NCBI RefSeq assembly: GCF_023516595.1
Contig: NZ_JAMGBG010000059.1
Coordinates: forward strand, 1 to 64,000
DNA length: 64,000 bases
Reading direction: 5' to 3'
Source of the DNA: Streptomyces neyagawaensis
Lineage (GTDB): Bacteria; Actinomycetota; Actinomycetes; Streptomycetales; Streptomycetaceae
Part shown: positions 34,279 to 48,685 of the stretch, one piece after another
Layout of the letters: every line of letters starts with the position of its first letter
Position numbering within the stretch: position 1 is the stretch's first letter
Program-made: the position numbers and the translations under genes
The notes under the pieces: generated by a model
The model's input: only the letters and a program-made list of their open reading frames with translations
The model's database searches: none
What the model was told of the DNA's origin: nothing

Positions 34279-35802
34279 ATGACCCGTTTCGCAGCACCTG
34301 GTACGGATGGTGCGGTCGTCTCCTACGAGGCGCGGTACGACCACTTCATCGGCGGTGAGTACGTGCCACCGGCGCGCGGGCAGTACTTCGAGAACCCGAG
34401 TCCGGTGAACGGGCTGCCGTTCACGGAGATCGCGCGGGGTACGGGTGAGGACGTGGAACGGGCGCTGGACGCGGCGCACGCGGCCGCGCCCGGCTGGGGT
34501 CGTACGTCGGTGACGGAGCGTTCGGACATCCTGCGGAAGATCGCCGACCGGATGGAGGCGAACCTGGAGAAGCTGGCGGTCGCCGAGAGCTGGGAGAACG
34601 GCAAGCCGGTGCGCGAGACGCTGGCCGCCGACATTCCGCTCGCCATCGACCACTTCCGGTACTTCGCGGGGGTGGTGCGCGCGCAGGAGGGTTCGCTGGC
34701 GGAGCTCGACAACGACACGGTGGCGTACCACTTCCACGAGCCGCTGGGGGTGGTCGCGCAGATCATCCCGTGGAACTTCCCGATTCTCATGGCGACGTGG
34801 AAGCTGGCGCCGGCGCTGGCGGCGGGCAACGCGGTCGTGCTCAAGCCGGCGGAGCAGACTCCGGCGTCGATCCATGTGTGGATGAGCCTGGTCGCGGACC
34901 TGCTGCCGCCGGGTGTTGTGAACATCGTCAACGGGTTCGGGGTGGAGGCGGGGAAGCCGCTGGCGTCGAGCTCGCGGGTGGCGAAGGTGGCGTTCACAGG
35001 TGAGACGACGACCGGACGTCTGATCATGCAGTACGCCTCGGAGAACATCACGCCGGTGACGCTCGAACTCGGCGGCAAGTCACCGAACATCTTCTTCGAC
35101 GACGTGTGCTCGGCGAACGACGACTTCCGCGACAAGGCCCTCGAAGGCTTCACGATGTTCGCGCTCAACCAGGGCGAGGTGTGCACGTGCCCGTCGCGGG
35201 CGCTGGTGCAGCGTGGACACTACGCCGAGTTCCTCGAGGCGGCCGTGGCCCGCACGGAGCAGATCAAGACGGGGCACCCGCTGGACACCGACACCATGAT
35301 CGGCGCGCAGGCGTCCAACGACCAATTGGAGAAGATCCTCTCCTACCTGGACATCGGCAGGCAGGAAGGCGCCAAGATCCTCACGGGCGGAGAACGCATC
35401 GAGCACGGTGGCGAGTTGAAGGGCGGCTACTACGTCCAGCCGACGATCTTCGAGGGTGACAACCGTATGCGGATCTTCCAGGAGGAGATCTTCGGGCCGG
35501 TCGTGTCCGTCACGTCGTTCGACGACTTCGACGACGCGATCAAGATCGCCAACGACACGCTGTACGGCCTGGGGGCCGGTGTGTGGACGAGGGACGCCAA
35601 CACGGCGTACCGAGCGGGCCGTTCCATCCAGGCGGGCCGCGTCTGGACGAACTGCTACCACGCGTACCCCGCGCACGCCGCGTTCGGTGGCTACAAGGGC
35701 TCGGGCATCGGCCGCGAGACCCACAAGATGATGCTGGACCACTACCAGCAGACGAAGAACCTTCTTTGTTCTTACAGCCCTCAGAAGCTTGGTTTCTTCT
35801 AG
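34279..35802 (+). CDS. NAD-dependent aldehyde dehydrogenase (ExaC/AldB type)
   Basis: A 507-residue aldehyde dehydrogenase of the acetaldehyde/ExaC-like group. It oxidises an aldehyde to the carboxylic acid with NAD(P). Key residues: the catalytic Cys302 in QGEVCTCPSR, the general base Glu263 in LELGGKSPN, the proton-relay Asn in IIPWNFPI, and the cofactor block VAFTGETTTGR. The C-terminal block QQTKNLLCSYSPQKLGFF is characteristic of this subgroup. GGGGAGG sits 12 bases before the ATG. It pairs with the GAF regulator just upstream, and a hairpin terminator follows (35813-35851). A shard of the same C-terminal block reappears at 56881-56949. Confidence 0.95.
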   Translation: MTRFAAPGTDGAVVSYEARYDHFIGGEYVPPARGQYFENPSPVNGLPFTEIARGTGEDVERALDAAHAAAPGWGRTSVTERSDILRKIADRMEANLEKLAVAESWENGKPVRETLAADIPLAIDHFRYFAGVVRAQEGSLAELDNDTVAYHFHEPLGVVAQIIPWNFPILMATWKLAPALAAGNAVVLKPAEQTPASIHVWMSLVADLLPPGVVNIVNGFGVEAGKPLASSSRVAKVAFTGETTTGRLIMQYASENITPVTLELGGKSPNIFFDDVCSANDDFRDKALEGFTMFALNQGEVCTCPSRALVQRGHYAEFLEAAVARTEQIKTGHPLDTDTMIGAQASNDQLEKILSYLDIGRQEGAKILTGGERIEHGGELKGGYYVQPTIFEGDNRMRIFQEEIFGPVVSVTSFDDFDDAIKIANDTLYGLGAGVWTRDANTAYRAGRSIQAGRVWTNCYHAYPAHAAFGGYKGSGIGRETHKMMLDHYQQTKNLLCSYSPQKLGFF

Positions 35803-35812
35803 AGCCTGAAGT

Positions 35813-35851
35813 CGGGTTGCTTGGAGGCATCGTTGCGCTCCAAGCAACCCG
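35813..35851 (+). terminator. Hairpin terminator after aldehyde dehydrogenase
   Basis: Perfect 13-base arms (35813-35825 and 35839-35851), loop of 13 bases, 11 bases beyond the stop codon. The arms are relatively AT-rich for this genome. Confidence 0.85.
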
Positions 35852-36021
35852 TCATAGAAGATACTCACTGTAATCAATTGGGTTTCCAGAGCTACAGTCT
35901 GGCGTCCAGGGGAGTTCCCACCGGACCATTCGCGGACCAAAGATCTCCGAAGGACCCAACCCACGAGCCGCCCCTCATGAGCGCAGCGATCCGTCGATAC
36001 CGGTAAGCAGCGCCGAACCGT
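35852..36021. other. Start of the degenerate island region
   Basis: This non-coding stretch is more AT-rich than its surroundings (for example the segment 35857-35890). It has no open frame with coding character and separates the aldehyde dehydrogenase from gene fragments. It may be an old integration junction, but no tRNA fragment or attachment-site repeat is visible. Confidence 0.45.
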
Positions 36022-36140
36022 CGGCACCCGTACTTCCGTGTCAACGCCTCCACGGGCGGCGGCAAGTCGGTGACTCTGCGGTCATCGCCCTCCTCTTGAG
36101 GGCCAAGCGCTACCGGGCGCGCCGGGTGGTGAAGGGCTGA
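36022..36140 (+). pseudogene. FtsK/Tra-like P-loop fragment, frameshifted
   Basis: A shard whose first frame reads RHPYFRVNASTGGGKSVTLR, a P-loop like that of FtsK/SpoIIIE-type conjugation proteins of actinobacterial integrative elements. A one-base shift near 36080 continues as VIALLLRAKRYRARRVVKG and then stops. The two pieces together look like the P-loop and first helix of the motor domain. Nothing of the rest survives. The match is from memory of the family and is short, so it is only suggestive of an excised or decayed mobile element. Confidence 0.4.
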
Positions 36141-36700
36141 CCTTGTGGAGGCGGTGGTTGAGGTCGAGGCCGCTGTCGAGCATCGCGAGGACATCGAGGT
36201 GGCGGTCGGCGGGCACGGTCGCCACCCGGCGGCGGTCGCGGCCGACGCGGATGGTCGGGTGGGCGCTCGCTGGGCCGTGCGACGCTGACCGGGCCGTCGG
36301 GGGTCCCTGCTGCCAGCCGAGTTAGCGGGGTGGTGGCGGCGCGGTTGTCGAGGAGCTGGTTGATCGGGTCGGAGGGGGTTCGGACGTAGTCGAGGAGGTC
36401 CTGGATCTCGTAGTCGTTCGCCTCGTACCGCCGTGCCCAGCCGTCGATGTGGTGCTGGGCGGTCCACTGCCGCAGGCCGGCCGACCGGTGCCCCAGGCGG
36501 GCGGCGTCGCGGCCGAGGAGGTGGGCGATGCGTCGGGAGGTGATGCCGGAGGTGAGCAGGGTCAGAGCCTGCTCGGTGTAGACGCCGTGGCGGATGTGCC
36601 AGGCGGTGTGCGTGTTGAGCCTGGGTGCGCCGGGAGAGAGCGCAGGGCCGGCGGGTTCTGCGTGAGCGTGGCCGCGGGCCTGCTGCGGGTGGGGGGCCAC
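36110..36700 (-). pseudogene. Unrecognised gene, probably frameshifted
   Basis: An open frame of 196 codons whose first two-thirds look like a real protein: NTHTAWHIRHGVYTEQALTL, SGITSRRIAHLLGRDAARLG (a possible helix-turn-helix), WTAQHHIDGWARRYEANDYE and DYVRTPSDPINQLLDNR. From about 36270 downwards this frame becomes Pro/Arg-rich. Another frame then carries plausible coding sequence (TIRVGRDRRRVATVPADRHL, DVLAMLDSGLDLNHRLHKV). That pattern indicates a frameshift. It starts 76 bases after the end of the pPIWI_RE fragment on the same strand and may have been its operon partner. I do not recognise the family. Confidence 0.45.
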
Positions 36701-36775
36701 CAGCCGTATGGCACAGCGACTGAACGGTCATGATCGGTGACGGCTACCCACCGTCACCACCGAATACGGCCAGAC

Positions 36776-37900
36776 CTACATCTCGAACAGTTGCAGCTGC
36801 CCTTCAGTGTCGACGTCGAGTGCCTCCGACTCCAGGTTCGGCACAGGCTGTTCCACCGGCGATGCGTTCTGCGCGTCATCCAAATCGTCCGAAGCACCGG
36901 ATTGGCCCGCCGCCCCTGCGTCTGCCGTGTCCGCATCGTCGTCCTTCGGTGTCGGCAGGACGTGCTCCTGTGCCATGCCGGCCAGGTGAAGTGGCAGGGG
37001 CAGGGCAAAGGCCTGGTCGTAGTCCGAGGGCTGGCGCAGAACATGGGTGAGGAGCGCGAGGGACCTCGGGTCGTCGCCGTCGTCCCGATGGCAACCGACG
37101 ACGGCGATCTCCAGCAGCCCCGGCATCCAGGCCGCCTGGCCGGTGTCGATGGTGGGTTCACCCTTGCGCTTGCCCTGGGCGATCGGCCGGGGCGAAAGCT
37201 TGTCGGCGGTCACCGCCGCGTGCTTGAACTGCACGGGCTTGGCCGTCGTACTGAAGAACACGCGGGCGTCTTCAGCGGCATCCTCTGGCACCCACAAGCC
37301 CTGCTGGATGCCGTTCGCCTTGCCCTCCGGGGCTCTCCCCCACCACTGCGGAGTCTCGTTCCGGGCGCCTGCGCGGATCCGGACCATCCGCAGGTCGGGG
37401 TCGAGGCGACGAGCGGGAGCAAGGCCGTCCTGCAGGCGATCCCGTTCGATCCTGCCGTCCTGGAGCCAAGCTCAGTGCGAGCGGGCGTTGTGCGCCTCGG
37501 CGAACAGGACGGTTGGTGCGGTGCGCAGGGAGGCACGCAGACCCTGAAGCCACTCGGCGGCCTCACGGCGCTGCCGTTCGCGTTCTTGGTAGCGTTTCGG
37601 GCGCTCGGTCCCACTTTCCGTCTGCACCTCAGAGGTGTCGGCCTCGTCATCCTGTGAGCTACGCCGGCTGGGCGGAACCGGCTTGACCTCAGCTTTTGTG
37701 GTCAGCCTCAGCAGGAGTTCGGGGTAGGGGGCCCAGGCCCCTGCGCCGGAGCGTGCCTCGGGGTCCCAGCCTTCGACACGGGCCGCGTCGGTGCCGGCCG
37801 GATCGGGGGTGATCATGACGCCGACAGGGAGGTACGCTGCCCAACGATTCCGGGTCGTACGGTTCTTGCGGACCCAGGCGGCTGCGGTCGGCGACGGGCC
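36776..37900 (-). pseudogene. pPIWI_RE-type (prokaryotic PIWI) protein, truncated with in-frame stop
   Basis: The C-terminal third of a pPIWI_RE (prokaryotic PIWI, RNase H fold) protein. Upstream part: WVRKNRTTRNRWAAYLPVGV, PYPELLLRLTTKAEV, and APTVLFAEAHNARSH. At 37472-37474 a TGA interrupts the frame exactly where relatives have a Trp; the same frame continues AWLQDGRIERDRLQDGLAPA, RIRAGARNETPQWWG, DARVFFSTTAKPVQFKHA, PAWMPGLLEIAVVGC, ALPLPLHLAGMAQEHVLPT and ends LQLFEM, the usual C-terminus. Full-length relatives are roughly 900-1000 residues; only about 375 codons remain, and the 5' end stops at the junction with an unrelated plus-strand fragment near 37910. pPIWI_RE proteins belong to mobile defence islands with a helicase/nuclease partner, which is absent here. 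The family assignment rests on motif resemblance that I recall. Confidence 0.65.
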
Positions 37901-37919
37901 ATCTGGCGATCGCGGCCGG

Positions 37920-38470
37920 GTGGCTGTCCTACGATTCCGCCCCGCCGACGCCCGCAGCCTCTACAACGAGGCGTTGGCCGCCGCCCGGGTCGCCCACGAC
38001 CCGGGCCTTGAGGGGCACGCCTTCGGCTGCGTCTCGCTCCTGGCCAAGGCATCAGGCCGTCCCCGTGAGGTGATCTCCGCAGCCCAGGGCGCGCAGACAG
38101 CGGTGAGTCGTACGGCTCGGCGCGGATGCTCTCGTTGTTCGCGATGCGGGAGGCCGGTGGCTGGGCGCTGCTGGGCGACCCGAGCGCCACAGATCAAGCG
38201 ATCGTGCGTGCTCACCGGCTCTACGCCAAGGGGCCGAGCGACGCCGATCCTGACTGGCCGGAGTTCTACACGCCCGCCGAACCGGCCGGGCTCGAAGCCC
38301 TCGCGCGGGCAGACCGCGACCAGCACGAAAGGGCCGCGGCCGGCTGAGCAGGCCGTCTTGCCGCACGGCGATCAGTTCGCACGCAATCGGGCCTTGTACC
38401 AGGCCCGACGTGGCCATCCCACATGCGGTGCGGAGTCGCTCATGGGGTGCGGGGCCTTGGGACGGCTGGT
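37920..38470 (+). pseudogene. TPR-domain regulator C-terminal fragment, two frameshifts
   Basis: A remnant of the tetratricopeptide C-terminal part of a Streptomyces HTH/TPR regulator. Frame 1 reads RPADARSLYNEALAAARVAH and FGCVSLLAKASGRPREVISA. After a shift near 38105 the protein continues SYGSARMLSLFAMREAGGWA, LYAKGPSDADPDWPEFYTPAE and ALARADRDQHERAAAG. A second shift near 38345 leads to EQAVLPHGDQFARNRALYQA. All three pieces join into one recognisable protein order. The N-terminal helix-turn-helix domain and the end of the gene are missing. It abuts the truncated pPIWI_RE gene tail to tail, so a deletion or insertion joined the two. Confidence 0.65.
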
Positions 38471-38565
38471 ACGTCATCGCTCCGGTGGACGCGTGTCACA
38501 GCTTGCGCGTGCGACGGGCGTGGACCGTTCACGGGCGATGACGCGATCTTCCGCTGCATTCGGAA

Positions 38566-39309
38566 TCAGGTCTCCGGGGCCAGGCAGGCCGGGACGAGGT
38601 TGGCGGAGGGCGCCGGGTCGGCGAGCTCGGCGGCGGCGCGTTCCGGGCCGAGGAAGGGGGCCAGTACGGAGAAGGCCAGGCCGGGCAGCAGGCCGGGCAG
38701 CTCGGCGGTTCGGTCGGCGGCGATCCGCCGGTAGATCGCGGAGTACACCCCGCCGATCACCATGTCGACCAACTCCTCGGTCGGAATGGGAAGTTCGGCC
38801 TCGTGCAGGTCGGTGAAGAAGTCCCGGAAGCGGGCCAGCAGCTCCTCGCGTGCCTTCCGCCCGGCCGGGCCGACCGCGTCGATCTCCACGATGGCCATGG
38901 CGGCGAAGTCGGGCGCGTTGGCGAGGATGCCGAGCAGCGCGCCGAGCCCGGCGCGCACCCGGCCCGGCCAGTCGGAGGCCTGGGTGTGGGCCTCCTCCAT
39001 GGCGCTGAAGACCAGGGAGGTGCCGTACTGGTGGGCGGCGAGGAAGGCATCCTCCTTGCCCTTGAACAGCTCGTAGAAGACCGGCCTGGTCACGCCTGCC
39101 GCCTGGCAGATGTCGCTGACCCGGGTGCGGGCGTAGCCGACCTGGGCGACGGTGCGGACGAAGCCGTCCAGGAGCCGGTCGCGCTGGTTGGCGGCGACCA
39201 CCTCGGGCGGGGTGCGGCGCGGTCCACGCCGCAGGGAACGCTCCGGATCGCGTCCCGCGCGGGTACCGGGCAGCACCAGTGGAGGCCGTGCCGACGAGCC
39301 TGCTGCCAT
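38566..39309 (-). CDS. TetR-family repressor
   Basis: A 247-residue TetR-type regulator with a long basic leader of about 40 residues. The DNA-binding domain runs about residues 42-90 (RDRLLDGFVRTVAQVGYART, RVSDICQAAGVTRPVFYELF, KGKEDAFLAAHQ). The ligand-binding domain (about 95-235) has no recognisable specificity. AAGGA precedes the ATG at 39309. It is divergent from the secreted protein and polyesterase genes and near the PKS operon; the motif CTGACGGGT occurs upstream of both tetR and the PKS (see 39369 and 41644). It may be the cluster repressor. That role is inferred only from position and motif. Confidence 0.9.
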   Translation of the reverse strand: MAAGSSARPPLVLPGTRAGRDPERSLRRGPRRTPPEVVAANQRDRLLDGFVRTVAQVGYARTRVSDICQAAGVTRPVFYELFKGKEDAFLAAHQYGTSLVFSAMEEAHTQASDWPGRVRAGLGALLGILANAPDFAAMAIVEIDAVGPAGRKAREELLARFRDFFTDLHEAELPIPTEELVDMVIGGVYSAIYRRIAADRTAELPGLLPGLAFSVLAPFLGPERAAAELADPAPSANLVPACLAPET

Positions 39310-39622
39310 TCCGCATCCTTCCTCGAACTTGGGCGCGCGCCTTCTTGTACGCGTGCCTTGACTTGAATACCCGTCAGGTTTACAACTCTCACAGGTTTTC
39401 TTCTCGTGCGGCCCGCGGTCGTAGAGCGGCCGGGGCCGTCAGTGTCACGCACCCTGCAAGGCCGCAACAAGTGCACCGAGTCTCTGACTCCACGTCAGAG
39501 ATCGGGCCGCTCCGGCCGTTCCATCTCACCCGGGAACGGCAATGCGCGGGCCGCTGGCCCACTCCCCCGGGGGCAGCGACCCGGCCCTGCTCGTCACCCA
39601 TGCCAGTAGAAGAGGAACCCGC
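39310..39622. promoter_or_regulatory. Divergent region between tetR and secreted-protein gene, with CTGACGGGT motif
   Basis: 313 bases without a gene. ACCCGTCAG at 39369-39377 (CTGACGGGT in the direction of tetR) lies in a small AT-richer patch 60 bases before the tetR start. The same 9-mer occurs, in the same orientation relative to transcription, 86 bases before the PKS start at 41644-41652. This is a candidate TetR operator, possibly autoregulatory. Confidence 0.45.
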
Positions 39623-40285
39623 ATGCGCCGATACGCCCTTTCCACCCTGGTCGCCGCAGCCGCCTCGACGGCCCTGGCCGTCCTCCCGGCCACCGCCGCC
39701 TCGGCGGACACTGCCGTGCTCACCTACGGCAGTGCCGCCGGCAACGCCGTCTCCGTCGGCGACGTACTCACCGCGTCGTTGGCGCGCGGCACCAACGCCA
39801 CCCTCGCCACCAGCAGCAACGGCACCTCCGGCATCACCTGCACCGAATCGACACTCTCCGCCACGGTGACGGCGAACCCCGCCGCCCCGGGCACCGCCAC
39901 CGAGTCCGCGACCTCACAGACCTTCAACGGCTGCACCAGCAACGTCTTCGGCGTCTTCGGGGTACAGAGCATCACCGTCGATGACCTGCCCTACAAAACA
40001 GCCGCCTCCTCCGACGGCACCGTCACGGTGACCGCGGCGCCGGGCAGGGCGATCCAGACCACGGTGGCGCTCTCCACTCTGCTGGGCTCCATCACCTGTG
40101 TCTACCAGGCGCCCAGCCTCTCCGCGGTGAGCTCCAACAGCGACAACAGTCTGACCTTCACCAACCAGAAGTTCACCAAGGTCTCCGGCTCGGCGCTGTG
40201 CACGACCAACGGCTACTTCACCGCCACCTACGCCCCCGTGGTCGACAGCAGCGTCAGCGACTCTCCCGCCGTCTACACCAACTGA
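39623..40285 (+). CDS. Secreted protein of unknown function
   Basis: A 220-residue exported protein. The signal peptide is MRRYALSTLVAAAASTALAV with cleavage after ASA (near residue 30). The mature chain is Ser/Thr-rich, beta-prone and has four cysteines (GITCTES, FNGCTSN, SITCVYQ, SALCTTN), suggesting two disulfide bonds. The two halves have a similar pattern (a Cys-containing strand followed by a Cys-containing loop), hinting at an internal repeat. I do not recognise the family beyond a Streptomyces group of about this size. The start is ATG 39623 with GAGGA upstream; the open frame extends to 39542. The polyesterase gene follows after 22 bases, so the two are probably co-transcribed and co-secreted. 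Confidence 0.82.
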   Translation: MRRYALSTLVAAAASTALAVLPATAASADTAVLTYGSAAGNAVSVGDVLTASLARGTNATLATSSNGTSGITCTESTLSATVTANPAAPGTATESATSQTFNGCTSNVFGVFGVQSITVDDLPYKTAASSDGTVTVTAAPGRAIQTTVALSTLLGSITCVYQAPSLSAVSSNSDNSLTFTNQKFTKVSGSALCTTNGYFTATYAPVVDSSVSDSPAVYTN

Positions 40286-40307
40286 CAGCCTGTCCGAGAG
40301 GAACCCC

Positions 40308-41171
40308 GTGAAACTGGTCCCGTTCCGAGCGCTCACGGCGATCATCGCCGTCGTCATGGCGACCGCCCTCGCCACCCCGGCTCAGGCTGATTCCCAGAAC
40401 CCCTACGAGCGCGGCCCGGTCCCGACCCTGGAGAGCATCACCGCCGAAACCGGTCCCTTCGCCATCGGCTCGGTCACCGTGCCGGCAGGCAGCGGCCAAG
40501 GCTTCAACAGCGGCACCGTCTACTACCCCACCGACACCAGCGAGGGCACCTTCGGTGCCATCGTCATCATGCCCGGCTTCCTCGCCTCGCAGTCGGACAT
40601 CGCCTGGTACGGACCCCGGCTGGCTTCCCAGGGCTTCGTGGTGATGACCCTGAACACCAGGGCGCTGTGGGACTTCCCCACCGACCGCAGTAGGCAGCAA
40701 CTCGCCGCACTCACCTATCTGACGGCCCAGAGCACGGTGAAGAACCGGATCGACCCCGACCGGCTGGCCGTGATGGGCTGGTCGATGGGCGGCGGCGGCT
40801 CGCTGCAGAGCGCGGCGAGCACCCCGTCGCTCAAGGCGGCCATCCCGCTGGCACCCTGGGACCTCGGCAACGTCTCCAGCCGGATCACGGTCCCTACCAT
40901 GATCTTCGGCGCCGACGGTGACACCGTCGCCTCCGTCGACGACTTCGCCCTGCCCTTCTACAACGGGCTGGCCAACGCCCCCGACAAGTCACTCATCGTG
41001 CTCAAGGACACCGACCACTTCACCTTCACCGACCCGAACACCACGATCGCCCGGTACAGCGTTTCCTGGCTGAAGCGCTTCGTCGACAACGACACCCGCT
41101 ACGACCAGTTCCTCTGCCCCACCCCCAACGACCCCAAGACCGTCGTCCTCCAGATCACCTGCCCGCTGTAA
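40308..41171 (+). CDS. Secreted cutinase/PETase-family polyesterase
   Basis: A 287-residue alpha/beta-hydrolase of the actinobacterial cutinase (polyester hydrolase) family, similar to the Thermobifida cutinases across its length. A signal peptide (about residues 1-27) is followed by the mature start NPYERGPVPTLESI. The triad is Ser159 in GWSMGGGGSL, Asp205 in GADGDTV, His237 in DTDHFTF. Oxyanion-hole region: MPGFLASQSD (Phe91). The C-terminal disulfide is Cys270-Cys285 (FLCP, ITCPL). Position 158 is Trp, as in the Ideonella PETase, where Thermobifida enzymes have His; Phe238 is as in the Thermobifida enzymes. The second PETase disulfide is absent. The natural substrate is probably cutin or aliphatic polyester; activity on synthetic plastic is unknown. 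It is in a likely operon with the secreted protein and ends at the hairpin at 41198-41239. Confidence 0.93.
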   Translation: MKLVPFRALTAIIAVVMATALATPAQADSQNPYERGPVPTLESITAETGPFAIGSVTVPAGSGQGFNSGTVYYPTDTSEGTFGAIVIMPGFLASQSDIAWYGPRLASQGFVVMTLNTRALWDFPTDRSRQQLAALTYLTAQSTVKNRIDPDRLAVMGWSMGGGGSLQSAASTPSLKAAIPLAPWDLGNVSSRITVPTMIFGADGDTVASVDDFALPFYNGLANAPDKSLIVLKDTDHFTFTDPNTTIARYSVSWLKRFVDNDTRYDQFLCPTPNDPKTVVLQITCPL

Positions 41172-41197
41172 CCCCAGCGGATGCAACCCAGCGCAAG

Positions 41198-41239
41198 CGC
41201 GGCAGGCACGGGCCCCCACGGCCATCCGTGCCTGCCGCG
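41198..41239 (+). terminator. Hairpin terminator after polyesterase gene
   Basis: Perfect 14-base arms (41198-41211 and 41226-41239) separated by 14 bases, 27 bases after the stop codon. Confidence 0.8.
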
Positions 41240-41737
41240 AACGCGACCAGGACGGCGGCGGGCAGGGGCGAATCGGACACGGCCCCGGAAGGGGTCCGTG
41301 GTCTCTCGCGGGTTTTCTCCCGATCTGCGACATGGAACCTTCAAGTCCCATCGTCCAAGGTCAGCGCCCCAGGACGGCTTCACCGCCCGCCGTGGGGCGG
41401 GTAAAGGGACAGAGCGAACGCCCCGTAGCCCTTGATCAACACCGCGCCACGGGGAGGCAACGCAGGAGGGGAGGTCAGCTGCGAGAGGCCGCGGGCAGAC
41501 GTGCGGTCACGGCCGGCGGTCATGCCGATTTCCGACATCAACGACATGGCCGAGCTCTGCGGCGACCGGGTCCGACTCATTGCGGCTCCTGTTCACCGAT
41601 CGATGTCGGGGGTGCAGCCAGATAACTGACTACCCATTAGTATCTGACGGGTCATCAGCTCCAGAGCGCGCGGCGTGCGCCGAATCCGCTCGTCCCGATC
41701 GCACACCCCCCTCGATCGCACAGAGGAGCCTCCCCCC
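41240..41737. promoter_or_regulatory. Leader region of the PKS operon with operator-like motifs
   Basis: 498 bases without a supportable gene. An AT-richer patch at 41621-41655 contains the imperfect dyad TGACTACCC (41627-41635) and CTGACGGGT (41644-41652), the latter shared with the tetR upstream region. TAGTAT at 41639-41644 fits a -10 box. The transcription start would then be about 85 bases before the PKS start codon. The rest of the interval shows nothing I can interpret. Confidence 0.45.

Positions 41738-48681
<6,944 letters not shown>

Positions 48682-48685
<4 letters not shown>

Noticed and set aside
41380..41629. Short open frames in the PKS leader region
   Set aside because: Mixed codon usage, no plausible starts, mutually overlapping on both strands.
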